In this document: positions 34,718-44,632 of the stretch, piece after piece
Position numbering within the stretch: position 1 is the first letter of the stretch
Layout: every line of letters starts with the position of its first letter
DNA from: Niabella pedocola
Lineage (GTDB): Bacteria > Bacteroidota > Bacteroidia > Chitinophagales > Chitinophagaceae
Direction: 5' to 3'
DNA length: 64,000 nucleotides
Assembly (NCBI RefSeq): GCF_021044425.1
Contig: NZ_JAJNEC010000002.1
Coordinates: forward strand, 13,635 to 77,634
Notes under the pieces: generated by a model
Databases searched by the model: none
Told to the model about the DNA's origin: nothing
The model's input: the letters and a program-made list of their open reading frames with translations, nothing else
Translations under genes and position numbers: made by a program

Positions 34718-37135
34718 ATGATCCGGAATTATATAAAAACAGCCTGGCGGAATATCGTTCAGAAAAAGACATTTTCTTTTATCAATATCACGGGGCTGGC
34801 CATTGGCATGGGAGCTGCGCTGCTGCTTTTTATCGTTGTGCGGTATGAGTTGAGTTATGACCGCACGCAACCGGATTATGAACGTATTTACCGGATTGTT
34901 ACAGACGACCGTTTCTCGGATGGTACTACGCATAATCCCGGGGTGCCTGTACCCGCATTGGAGCATCTGCGCGCGCGGTTCCCCAACCTTTCCTTCGGCG
35001 CGATCAATGCCACCTATCAAAGTGCGGTGAACGTACCCGATGCAAACGGGAATGAAACTGCTTTTATTGAGAATACAGGTATTTTCTTTTGTGAGCCGCA
35101 GTTTTTTAACCTGTTCAGGAGCCGGTGGATCCATGGAAATGCATCGGTACTGGATGCCCCCAATACAGTAGTGTTAAGCAGTGCCACGGCGCGGAAATAT
35201 TTTAAAACAGAAGCGAATAGCCTCGGGAAGACACTAAAGCTGGATCATCACATTCCATTAAAGGTGGCGGGTATAATAAGTGATCCGCCGGGAAATACCG
35301 ATTTTCCGTTGCAGGTGCTGATATCCATGAAGACCATCAAACAGCACCCCGGCCAGTATTATTATAATGAAGACTGCTGGGGATGTGTATCCAGCAACTT
35401 CCAGGTATATGCCAAACTGCCTCCCGGCGTTTCGGAGGAAACCATAAACCGGCAGCTGGCACAGTTTAGTAAAGAACAATACAGCAGGGATAAGCGGGGC
35501 GCCAGCTCCAAAAAGATCAATACGCTTCAGCCACTTTCAGATCTGCATTTTAATCTTCAGTACGAAACGCTGGGCGATCATCGTACCTCCCGCACCACAC
35601 TGGTTACGCTGTCGCTGATTGCGGTTTTTATTTTACTGATGGCCGGGATCAACTTTGTAAACCTGGCTACCGTGCAGGGCATTACAAGGGCAAAAGAAAT
35701 GGGCGTGCGGAAAGTACTGGGTAGTGGCCGGAAACAGATCTTCTGGCAGATGATGGGCGAAACGGCACTATTGGTATTGATCGCCTTAATGGTAGCATTT
35801 TTGTTGGCCTGGATCGCATTGCCGCATATAAAACATATAGCTTCCATACAGGAAACGCTTACCTTGCTGAACGGCGCTAATATTGGATTGTTGCTGGCCA
35901 TCGGGCTGCTGGTTGCCTTCCTGGCCGGGCTTTATCCCGCACTAGTTTTGTCCGGCTTTAAACCAGCTACGGTCTTCAATCAAAAAGTGATCACGCTGAA
36001 ATCCGGCGGCGTTTCGGTGCGGAAAGTGCTCGTCGTATTCCAGTTTGCCGTTACACAGGTATTAATGGTAGGAACCATTGTGGCCGTTGCCCAGATGGGT
36101 TTTGTCCGGAAGATGGACCTGGGTTTTAACAAGGATGCCATCCTGCTGTTAAACAGCAGTACGGATAGCGTAAGCCTGGCAAGACAGGAGGCTTTTGCCG
36201 GCGCGCTCCGGAATGTACCCGGGGTACAGCAGTTGTCCTTTCAGTCGGATGCGCCCACCTCCGATAATAACTCTTCCACCAATTTTGCGTTTGACCACCG
36301 CCCCGACGAATCCTTCCAGGTATACCTGAAATTTGCAGACACGGCCTATCTTAAAACCTATCAGATGTCGTTATTGGCCGGTACCAATTATGCTGCCAGC
36401 GATACGGTAAAAGAGGGAGTCATTAATGAAACCCTGGCACGGATGCTGGGTGTAACAAATATGAAGGATGCCGTGGGTAAAAGCCTGAAAATAGGTAACA
36501 GCAGCTGGATACAGATCACCGGTGTGGTAAAGGATTTTAAAGCCAACTCATTGAAGCAGGAGGTAAAGCCTATGTTTATTTCCACCCAGAAGAAACTTTA
36601 CGGGCAGATCGGTATTAAACTGCATGCAAACAATCTGAATGCCGCAAAGGACAATGTGGAAACCGTTTGGAAACAGTACTATCCGGAGTACGCCTATAAT
36701 GCCGTTTTCCTGGATGAGGCCATTGAACGGTTCTACCAGCAGGATACACAGCTGTCGCTGCTGTATAAGATCTTTGCAGGGCTTGCAATGCTGATCGCAT
36801 GTTTGGGCCTTTATGGATTGGTATCGTTTATGGTGGTGCAAAAAACAAAAGAAGTGGGTGTTCGCAAAGTATTGGGCGCCTCTACGGGCAGCCTGGTGTT
36901 GATGCTGTCGAAAGAGTTCTTTATATTGATCGGTATTTCCTTTTTACTGGCAGCACCGGCGGCCTGGTATATGATGCGGAACTGGCTGGATGACTTCGTA
37001 TACCGCATTCCGCTGCATGCCGGCTTTTTTATTGCAGGTGTAGGCATCGCATTGATCATTGCCTTTGTGTCGGTGGCGTATAAGGCGTTCCGCGCGGCAA
37101 TGGCGGATCCAGTGAAAAGCCTGAGAACGGAATGA
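34718..37135 (+). CDS. MacB/FtsX-type ABC permease 8
   Basis: The 805-residue protein has an altered first-half motif: VNLATVQGITRAKEMGVRK replaces the usual MNLSTARS-RAKEVGIRK. The second motif is the standard EVGVRKVLGA after VQKT. Its first periplasmic domain includes a Cys pair in NEDCWGCVSS, not seen in neighbours and possibly a disulfide. The second domain has ITGVVKDFKANSLKQEVKP. The tail is DPVKSLRTE. It belongs to the more divergent group with 9, 13, 15 and 16. Confidence 0.96.
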   Translation: MIRNYIKTAWRNIVQKKTFSFINITGLAIGMGAALLLFIVVRYELSYDRTQPDYERIYRIVTDDRFSDGTTHNPGVPVPALEHLRARFPNLSFGAINATYQSAVNVPDANGNETAFIENTGIFFCEPQFFNLFRSRWIHGNASVLDAPNTVVLSSATARKYFKTEANSLGKTLKLDHHIPLKVAGIISDPPGNTDFPLQVLISMKTIKQHPGQYYYNEDCWGCVSSNFQVYAKLPPGVSEETINRQLAQFSKEQYSRDKRGASSKKINTLQPLSDLHFNLQYETLGDHRTSRTTLVTLSLIAVFILLMAGINFVNLATVQGITRAKEMGVRKVLGSGRKQIFWQMMGETALLVLIALMVAFLLAWIALPHIKHIASIQETLTLLNGANIGLLLAIGLLVAFLAGLYPALVLSGFKPATVFNQKVITLKSGGVSVRKVLVVFQFAVTQVLMVGTIVAVAQMGFVRKMDLGFNKDAILLLNSSTDSVSLARQEAFAGALRNVPGVQQLSFQSDAPTSDNNSSTNFAFDHRPDESFQVYLKFADTAYLKTYQMSLLAGTNYAASDTVKEGVINETLARMLGVTNMKDAVGKSLKIGNSSWIQITGVVKDFKANSLKQEVKPMFISTQKKLYGQIGIKLHANNLNAAKDNVETVWKQYYPEYAYNAVFLDEAIERFYQQDTQLSLLYKIFAGLAMLIACLGLYGLVSFMVVQKTKEVGVRKVLGASTGSLVLMLSKEFFILIGISFLLAAPAAWYMMRNWLDDFVYRIPLHAGFFIAGVGIALIIAFVSVAYKAFRAAMADPVKSLRTE

Positions 37136-37232
37136 CGGCGGCAACAGGGGCAATTTTTGAAAGAGGACTTAGGCAGCATCATGTTTATATCAGGATGAAT
37201 GAAACCGCTGCATTAACAATGTACCATTGACT

Positions 37233-39617
37233 ATGTTTAAAAGTTATGTAAAAATAGCACTCCGTAATAGCTGGCGCGACCGATTTTACACGGGTTTGAA
37301 CCTCCTGGGGCTGGCGGTTGCCATCGCTACTTTTTTGCTGATTATAAATTATGTTCGTTTTAAGCGGAGTTATGAAAGCCTCCATAAGCATGCAGACAAT
37401 ATATACCGGGTTACGCTGGATATGTACAAAGGCAGCGAATACATCGGTACCGATTGCGAAACCTATCCGCCAATAGGGCCGCTGCTGCAGCAAACCATGC
37501 CGGAAGTGACCGGCTATGTGCGTTTGCAGGACCTGGGAACTTTTGAATTGCAAAACGGCGACAGGTCCGTATTGGTGAACAAGACCTATGCTGCCGATGC
37601 TTCGCTGTTTTCTGTTTTCAGTTATGAATGTTTACGCGGCGGGTTATTTTCTGCGCCTGACCAGGTGGTGATAACGGCTGCGGTAGCGCAAAAACTTTTT
37701 GGTACCCTTGAGGTCGTAGGCAAACCGGTGCGTGTAAAAGACCGGCTGTTTACGATTGCCGGTGTAATGGCAGATGTTCCGGCTAACACGCATCTGAAAT
37801 TTGAAATGCTGCTGCCTTTTGATTATATCAGGACCCTGGGATTTGACCCCGGCGGCTGGAACGGGAATAATAATTTTACCTACCTGTTAATGAAGCCCGG
37901 TGCGGATCTCCACCGTTTTAATGAAAAACTGCTTCAGTTTTCACGGTCCCGGTTAAAACGGGAAGTGTTAAAAGCAGAACCGGTAAAAGACATTCATCTC
38001 TATTCCAATAAATCCTTCGAACCGGAAGCAAACGGGAGCTATCTCATAGTGAATTTCCTGTTGGTGATTGCATGGTTGATCTTATTTATAGGGTTGGCGA
38101 ATTATATAAATATAACGACCGCCCGTTTGGTAGAACGTTCAAAGGAAGTAAGTGTGCGCAAGGTAATGGGTTCATCCCGGTGGGCTCTTGTAAAACTGTT
38201 TTTTACGGAATCACTGATCATTAGCTTTGCGGCCTTTGTAGCAGCACTCTTGTTAGTGCGGGTATCGATGCCTGCATATAATGCCGTTACGGGAACGGTT
38301 GCCGGCGGATGGTTGTTTCGTACGGCTGATTTCTGGATACTTTCAGGTGTATTGTTTGTGTTGGTTTGCCTGTGTGCCGGGTTGTATCCCGCATTGCTGG
38401 CATCCGCCGTAAAAGTGGTTACGGTTACCCGGCGCACATTTACCAGCCTGGCAAAGGGTAACCGGTTGCGAAAGGCACTGGTATTGGGACAGTTTACTGC
38501 TGCACTGGCAGTGATCATGTGCGCTGCGATCATTTATCAGCAGATCCGTTTTGTAAGAAACCGTAACCTGGGTATGAATATGGAGCAGGTACTGGTGATA
38601 AAAGGGCCGCTGATGCCGGCAAATGATTCCCTGCAAAAAATTTCCGGGCTTCGATTCAAGAGCAGTTTACACCAGATCCCTGGTATAAAAACAGTGGCAT
38701 TTTCTTCTTCCCTTCCCGGTGCAGATTATAATACCATGAATACACAGACCGATGTGCGGCGCCTGGCGGCGTCTCAAACCACCGGGTACAACTATTATCT
38801 CTACGGGGTGGATGAAGATTTTTTGCCGGCATTGAATATTGGTATGCTTGCCGGGCGTAATTTCTTTGCTTCACCGGTGCAGCAGAACGAAGTGGTGATC
38901 AACGAAGAGGCCTGCCGCCTGCTGGGGTTTGAAAATCCGGCGGCGGCTATCGGCGCAAAAATAAAAGTCAATTCCGGCCCCATTGATGTGGCTACCGTTA
39001 TCGGTGTAAATCAAAATTACCGGCAGCAATCGCTGAAGCAGGCGCAGCAACCGCTTATCCTTTGGCATGAACAGGGGATTTATGGGTATTTTACCGTAAA
39101 AATAACGACCAGTAACGTGCATCCATTGCTGCAGGCGATCGCTGATAAATGGAAGGAGCATTTTTCAGGGCATACCATGGATTATTTTTTTATGGATGAA
39201 ATGTACAACCGGCAATACCAGCAGGATATCCGTTTCGGAAAACTGGTCAATGTATTCTCGGTTATTACCCTGTTTATTGCATGTTTGAGTTTGTTGGGAT
39301 TGTCGGCCCTGAACACTTCTATGCGCACAAAGGAAATCGGCATCCGGAAGGTGATGGGAGCCGGTTTTAGATCGATACTGGCACTGCTTGCTGTAGATTT
39401 TTTAAAGCTGGTGGTATTGGCGCTGGTGCTGGCCGTGCCGGTTACATTACTGGCCATGCATGCGTGGCTGCAGAACTTTTCCGACCGGATCGGTATACAG
39501 TGGTGGTTATTTCCGTTGATGGGGGCGTTGGTGCTGGGGATTGCGCTGATGACCATCCTGCTGCAGGCATTCCGGACCATTAAGAGAAACCCGATGGATG
39601 CGCTGCGAACGGAATGA
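37233..39617 (+). CDS. MacB/FtsX-type ABC permease 9
   Basis: The ATG at 37233 is chosen (MFKSYVKIALRNS), giving 794 residues; the frame opens at a TTG two codons earlier. Coupling motifs are EVSVRKVMGS and EIGIRKVMGA. The first-half motif is preceded by NITTARLVERS. The second periplasmic domain has the unusual VIGVNQNYRQQSLKQ, lacking the normal VKDF. The tail, NPMDALRTE, is the most altered of the set. It is intact, 97 bases after permease 8. Confidence 0.96.
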   Translation: MFKSYVKIALRNSWRDRFYTGLNLLGLAVAIATFLLIINYVRFKRSYESLHKHADNIYRVTLDMYKGSEYIGTDCETYPPIGPLLQQTMPEVTGYVRLQDLGTFELQNGDRSVLVNKTYAADASLFSVFSYECLRGGLFSAPDQVVITAAVAQKLFGTLEVVGKPVRVKDRLFTIAGVMADVPANTHLKFEMLLPFDYIRTLGFDPGGWNGNNNFTYLLMKPGADLHRFNEKLLQFSRSRLKREVLKAEPVKDIHLYSNKSFEPEANGSYLIVNFLLVIAWLILFIGLANYINITTARLVERSKEVSVRKVMGSSRWALVKLFFTESLIISFAAFVAALLLVRVSMPAYNAVTGTVAGGWLFRTADFWILSGVLFVLVCLCAGLYPALLASAVKVVTVTRRTFTSLAKGNRLRKALVLGQFTAALAVIMCAAIIYQQIRFVRNRNLGMNMEQVLVIKGPLMPANDSLQKISGLRFKSSLHQIPGIKTVAFSSSLPGADYNTMNTQTDVRRLAASQTTGYNYYLYGVDEDFLPALNIGMLAGRNFFASPVQQNEVVINEEACRLLGFENPAAAIGAKIKVNSGPIDVATVIGVNQNYRQQSLKQAQQPLILWHEQGIYGYFTVKITTSNVHPLLQAIADKWKEHFSGHTMDYFFMDEMYNRQYQQDIRFGKLVNVFSVITLFIACLSLLGLSALNTSMRTKEIGIRKVMGAGFRSILALLAVDFLKLVVLALVLAVPVTLLAMHAWLQNFSDRIGIQWWLFPLMGALVLGIALMTILLQAFRTIKRNPMDALRTE

Positions 39618-39692
39618 AGCCGCCCGCGGCAGCCCGCCTGCATGGCGCTTTTGCCGGTGCGGTCATTAATTGATAACAGTAAAAGACAAACG

Positions 39693-42080
39693 ATGCTCAA
39701 AAACTACTTTAAAACGGCCTGGCGGAATATATCCGGTAATAAATTTTATGCCGCCATTAATATCGGGGGCCTGACGATTGGTCTCGTGGTAGGTATTTTT
39801 TTATTGTTGTGGGTGCGGGATGAATTAAGCTTCGACCGGTTTCATAAAAATGAAAAAAACATTTACCGGATCGGGATAGAAGGAGGCACAGGTATCAGTA
39901 AACAGATCTTTACGAACATTATAGCCCCGGTGGCTTTTTTTGCAAAGAAGGAAATACCCGAGGTATTGGATGGTGTGCGCATTATGAATATCGGTGATGC
40001 CCCGTTTAAGTATCAGGACAAGGTATTTATAGAAAATAATTTTGCATTTACAGATCCTTCCTATTTTTCAATATTTGATTTCAACCTGATCCGGGGCGAT
40101 CAACGAAATCCGTTTCCCGATATCAATTCGCTGGTGATTACCGAATCGACGGCCCGGCGTTATTTTGGAAATGAGGACCCCATCGGGAAGGTGGTGACCA
40201 TGGGGCTGGACGAACAATGTAAGGTGACGGGTGTGATCCGGGATTACCCGGCTAACTCATCTTTTCGATACCATGTGCTGTTGCCCATCGCACGATTTAA
40301 TGAACTCGGGTATGTGAAGAAACAAACCACTTATGATGGAAAAACAGTGGTTGCTTCGATGAACGCGGACTGGTCTTATTTTGGGTTTGCTACTTATCTC
40401 TTACTGCGGCCCGGAGCCAGCAGCGCCGCGGTTGAGAAAAAACTGCAGGCCATTCATGAACGCAATAAGCCGGAGGACAAGCCGGTTCCGTATATTGCTC
40501 AGTCACTTGGCAATATGCACCTGTATCATATGGACGGCGGCGACGGCGGAATTGATACCGTACGCATGTTTGCGATCGTGGCCATAATGATGCTGACGGT
40601 GGCCTGTATCAATTATGTGAACCTCTCAACGGCCCGTTCCATGCTGCGGGCAAAGGAAGTGGGCATGCGTAAAATTGTAGGTGCCCGCAGAGGGCAATTA
40701 TTCATACAATTCATCATCGAAACCATTTTGATGTTTTTGATTGCCAGTACCCTGGCCATTTTCCTCATATACCTGCTATTACCGTATTTTAACCAGCTTG
40801 CGGGCAAGGAACTGGTATTCAGCCTTTCGGATCCCGGCATAGCGCAATGGATATTGCTGGTTTTACTCGGTACGCTTGTTGCCGCCTGTATATACCCCGC
40901 CTTGTTGCTCTCTTCCTTTAAACCGTTGCATGTACTTAGGGGAACGATTACTGCCACTATTGGAAAAACCACCTTTAGAAGGGTATTGGTCGTGGTGCAG
41001 TTTTCCGTATCCATCGTCCTCATTATCGGCACTCTGATCATCGGAAAGCAGCTTAGCTATATCCGGAATAAAAACCTGGGCTACGACAAAGCACATATAT
41101 TTTCGTTTGGTATGAGGCCAGATATGCAGCAGCACGTGGAGGCCGTTAAGCAGGAACTGCTAAAGCAAAAATCGATACTGGCAGTGGCGGCTGTAGGCAG
41201 AGATATGGTGGATGGGGGTTCTGCTACAGGCGATAATGACTGGGATGGGAAGCCGGCCAATTCAAATACCTGGTTCAGCCAGATATTTGCCGATGCGCAT
41301 ACCATTGATTTTTTTAAGATGAAAGTTGTTGCCGGTAAGAATTTTACCGGTTCGGTTGCAGACAGCACGCATTTCCTGATCAACGAAACGGCCATGCGGG
41401 AAATGGGATTGAAGGATGTTATCGGAAAGCGGCTTCGCATTCAAACGGTTAACGGAACGATCATCGGCGTGGTAAAGGATTTTCATTTTTCGTCGGTGCA
41501 TGAAAAGATAGAACCCGCCGTTTTTCAGTTTAAGCCGGCAAACTGTTGGCAACTGTATATAAAAACAACCGGGGCCGATGCCGCAAACGCAATTGCTGCG
41601 GCACAGGCTGTCTGGAAACAGTATAATAATGACATACCCTTCCGGTATGCGTTTTTAGACGAAAGTTATAATAAACTTTATTTGAAAGAAGAACAGCAGG
41701 AAATGATCTTTACATTGTTTGCCGCCGTTGCGGTGTTTATTTCCTGTCTTGGATTATTGGGCCTGGCGGCTTATACGGCACAGGTAAAAACCAAAGAAAT
41801 CGGTATCCGGAAGGTATTGGGTGCCGGCGCTGTTGAAATTGTACGATTGCTGGCTACAGAATTTGTGCTCCTGGTAATTGCCGCCAATATTATTGCAATA
41901 CCCGTTGCCTGGTATGTGATGCATGAGTGGTTAAACGGTTTTGCCTACAGAACGGTAATGCCGCCCGGTGTTTTTGTTTATGCCGGTATATCCGCGGCGC
42001 TGGTGGCGCTGGCAACCATCAGTTATCATGCATTAAAATCGGCGGTGTCCAATCCTGTAAAAGCACTGCGAACAGAATAA
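39693..42080 (+). CDS. MacB/FtsX-type ABC permease 10
   Basis: The ATG at 39693 (MLKNYFKTAWRNI) gives 795 residues. An upstream extension to 39642 is rejected because it adds 17 residues not seen in paralogues. Coupling motifs are EVGMRKIVGARRG and EIGIRKVLGA after VKTK. The second periplasmic domain has IIGVVKDFHFSSVHEKIEP. The tail is NPVKALRTE. Its N-terminal region resembles permeases 1 and 2 (LSFDRFHKN), but the remainder does not. Confidence 0.97.
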   Translation: MLKNYFKTAWRNISGNKFYAAINIGGLTIGLVVGIFLLLWVRDELSFDRFHKNEKNIYRIGIEGGTGISKQIFTNIIAPVAFFAKKEIPEVLDGVRIMNIGDAPFKYQDKVFIENNFAFTDPSYFSIFDFNLIRGDQRNPFPDINSLVITESTARRYFGNEDPIGKVVTMGLDEQCKVTGVIRDYPANSSFRYHVLLPIARFNELGYVKKQTTYDGKTVVASMNADWSYFGFATYLLLRPGASSAAVEKKLQAIHERNKPEDKPVPYIAQSLGNMHLYHMDGGDGGIDTVRMFAIVAIMMLTVACINYVNLSTARSMLRAKEVGMRKIVGARRGQLFIQFIIETILMFLIASTLAIFLIYLLLPYFNQLAGKELVFSLSDPGIAQWILLVLLGTLVAACIYPALLLSSFKPLHVLRGTITATIGKTTFRRVLVVVQFSVSIVLIIGTLIIGKQLSYIRNKNLGYDKAHIFSFGMRPDMQQHVEAVKQELLKQKSILAVAAVGRDMVDGGSATGDNDWDGKPANSNTWFSQIFADAHTIDFFKMKVVAGKNFTGSVADSTHFLINETAMREMGLKDVIGKRLRIQTVNGTIIGVVKDFHFSSVHEKIEPAVFQFKPANCWQLYIKTTGADAANAIAAAQAVWKQYNNDIPFRYAFLDESYNKLYLKEEQQEMIFTLFAAVAVFISCLGLLGLAAYTAQVKTKEIGIRKVLGAGAVEIVRLLATEFVLLVIAANIIAIPVAWYVMHEWLNGFAYRTVMPPGVFVYAGISAALVALATISYHALKSAVSNPVKALRTE

Positions 42081-42154
42081 AAAATGAAAATCGGGGATGT
42101 AAAAAAAGATCGTTGTTTCCGGAACCTGAACTGATCATCTATAAACAGAAAGCG

Positions 42155-44539
42155 ATGTTTAAAAATTATATGACAACCGCCTGGAGAAATTTGGCAAGAA
42201 ATAAATTGTATGCAATGGTGAACATCGCCGGTTTGGCGGCAGGAATGGCCGTAGCCATGCTCATCAGTTTCTGGGTATGGGATGAATTGCATTTTGATAC
42301 CTATCATACCCGTCATACAAGACTGGCGCAGTTGATGCGTACTTATCGCAGCAATGACGGAACCCTGTCAACCGAACAGGCTTCCTGTATACCGGTAGCC
42401 GCCGCTTTGCGGAACAAATATGGAAGCGATTTTAAAAATGTAGCGGCGGCCTCCTGGAATTTGGGTCATGTGCTTGCAACAGGCGATAAAAAAATAGGTG
42501 CTTCGGGGCTTTGGGTGGAGGCGGCTTTCCCTGTTATGTTTTCATTTAAAATGCAGCGTGGCGATATCCATGCCCTGGATGAGCCCTCTGCCGTTTTGCT
42601 CAGTGCTTCCCTGGCGCAAAACCTGTTTGGTAATGAAAATCCTATCGGAAAAATAATCCGCTTTGACAATAAAGACCATTTCACTGTGAGCGGGGTATAT
42701 GAAGACTTGCCGAAGAATTCCAGCTTTTATGAAACCAAACTATTATTACCCTGGAAGAAATACATCACCACGGCCGAGTGGATCCGGAAAGCCGCTACCG
42801 ACTGGGATGAGCAGTCCTTCCAGGTATTTGCTGAACTGGCAGCGGGTGTAGATGCAGCGGCGCTCTCCCGGAAGATAAAAGATGTGGTGATGGAGCATAA
42901 AACACTAAAGCGGGAGCAGGAGCAGGCACAGTTATTTCCTATGGATCGCTGGCATTTATACAGCGAGTTTAAGAATGGGCGATCGGTGGGAGGGGCTATC
43001 CGTTATGTGTATCTTTTTTCGGTGATCGGTGTTTTTGTATTGTTGCTGGCCAGTATCAATTTTATGAATCTCTCAACGGCGCGCAGCGAACAACGGGCCA
43101 GGGAAGTAGGGGTTCGTAAAACAATGGGCTCCCGGAGAGGGCAATTGGTCTGGCAATTTTTGGCAGAGTCGCTGCTTACCACCTTGCTGTCCTTCCTGGT
43201 GGCCGTTTTGCTGGTGCATTTTGCCATGCCGTTGTTTAACGGGTTATCCGGTAAACAGATGACGTTTCCCTGGAGGTCCGGTGCTTTCTGGTGTGCTGCA
43301 ATAACTTTTATGATCATCACGGGGGTGATTTCCGGCATCTACCCGGCGTTTTATCTTTCAAAGTTCAGACCGGTAAAAGTATTAAAAGGCACTTTTCGTG
43401 TGGGGAGAACGGCTTCATTCCCGCGTAGGGTACTGGTGGTACTTCAGTTTGCTTTTTCAATAGCGTTGATTATTGGCAGCCTGATCGTTTTTAAACAGAT
43501 CCAGCACGCACAAAACCGACCGGTCAACTACCGGAAGGAGGGGTTGCTGACGGTGCAGATGAATACTCCGGACTTATACGGTCATTATGATGCATTGCGC
43601 AATGAGTTGCTGGCCACGGGTGTAGTGGCCAACATGGCAGAATCTTCCAGTCCTACAATGGACGTATTCAGTTTCAGCAATCGCTTTGAGTGGAGCGGGA
43701 AGAACCCGGATCAGCTGCCCACGTTTGGTATGATTGGCGTAACCACCGAATTTGGAAACACCATTGGCTGGAAGCTAAAAGCGGGCCGCGATTTTTCGCG
43801 TGATTTTCCTTCAGATACATCCGGAGTGATCCTGAATGAAGCGGCTGTACGGCAAATAAGCCCGGGGCAGGATATTGTTGGCCGGGAACTGCGTCATAAT
43901 GATAACGTATACCAGGTGATCGGGGTGGTAAAAGATATGGTAATGACATCACCTTATGCCCCTCCGGTGCCAACGGTGTTTATCAACAACCCCAACTGGG
44001 CCAACGTGGTTACGGTAGCCATAAAGCAGGGTGCTCCTTTACAGGATGCCTTAGCTGAAATTGAGGCGGTCTTTAAAAAATATAACCCGGACGCGCCGTT
44101 TGATTATGCCTTTAACGACCTGGTGTATGCAAATAAGTTTGCCGATGAGCAACGTATCGGCCGTTTATCTGTTTTGTTTACCGCACTGGCCATATTTATT
44201 TCCTGTTTGGGCGTATTTGGCCTGGCCTCCTTTGTGGCTGAACAACGGCAAAAAGAAATCAGTTTGCGTAAAGTACTCGGGGCAAATGTGTACCAGCTCT
44301 GGCGGTTATTGTCTGTTGAATTTTTTGTTCTGGTGCTGATCGCTTGTTTGATTGCCATCCCGTTTGCATGGTACTACCTGCATCAATGGCTGCAGCAGTA
44401 TTCGTACCGTACCAATGTACCTTTTTGGGTGTTTCTTTTATCGGGTGCGGGCGCATTATTATTAACCATCCTTACGGTGAGTTTTCAGGCCATCAAAACA
44501 GCCCTGATGAATCCGGCCAGGGCATTACGTTCAGAGTAG
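42155..44539 (+). CDS. MacB/FtsX-type ABC permease 11
   Basis: The true start is the ATG at 42155 (MFKNYMTTAWRNL), giving 794 residues. An open frame reaches back to 41927 inside permease 10, but its first 76 residues are out-of-frame noise. Coupling motifs are EVGVRKTMGSRRGQ and the divergent EISLRKVLGA. FKNGRSVGGAIRYVY and GVVKDMVMTSPYAP place it with permeases 4 and 14. The tail NPARALRSE has Ala where others have Val. Confidence 0.97.
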   Translation: MFKNYMTTAWRNLARNKLYAMVNIAGLAAGMAVAMLISFWVWDELHFDTYHTRHTRLAQLMRTYRSNDGTLSTEQASCIPVAAALRNKYGSDFKNVAAASWNLGHVLATGDKKIGASGLWVEAAFPVMFSFKMQRGDIHALDEPSAVLLSASLAQNLFGNENPIGKIIRFDNKDHFTVSGVYEDLPKNSSFYETKLLLPWKKYITTAEWIRKAATDWDEQSFQVFAELAAGVDAAALSRKIKDVVMEHKTLKREQEQAQLFPMDRWHLYSEFKNGRSVGGAIRYVYLFSVIGVFVLLLASINFMNLSTARSEQRAREVGVRKTMGSRRGQLVWQFLAESLLTTLLSFLVAVLLVHFAMPLFNGLSGKQMTFPWRSGAFWCAAITFMIITGVISGIYPAFYLSKFRPVKVLKGTFRVGRTASFPRRVLVVLQFAFSIALIIGSLIVFKQIQHAQNRPVNYRKEGLLTVQMNTPDLYGHYDALRNELLATGVVANMAESSSPTMDVFSFSNRFEWSGKNPDQLPTFGMIGVTTEFGNTIGWKLKAGRDFSRDFPSDTSGVILNEAAVRQISPGQDIVGRELRHNDNVYQVIGVVKDMVMTSPYAPPVPTVFINNPNWANVVTVAIKQGAPLQDALAEIEAVFKKYNPDAPFDYAFNDLVYANKFADEQRIGRLSVLFTALAIFISCLGVFGLASFVAEQRQKEISLRKVLGANVYQLWRLLSVEFFVLVLIACLIAIPFAWYYLHQWLQQYSYRTNVPFWVFLLSGAGALLLTILTVSFQAIKTALMNPARALRSE

Positions 44540-44632
44540 GGATGTGAATGGTCAATAGGCAATCGTGCATCGGAGATCTGGTTGCTACAATAGATGGGTT
44601 CAATTTCATTACTGAAAACTTAAATGGTGTCA
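44540..44632 (+). repeat. spacer with AGTCAAT-type heptamers
   Basis: GGTCAAT, AGGCAAT and CGTGCAT lie in 7-base register at 44550-44570. The same block recurs after permease 12 (47042-47062), after permease 13 (49532-49566) and after ATPase 2 (57993-58013), each time soon after the stop codon. Confidence 0.6.

Noticed and set aside
41927..42154. 76-residue N-terminal extension of permease 11
   Set aside because: It lies within permease 10 in another frame and has no match in the paralogues, which begin at the equivalent of 42155.
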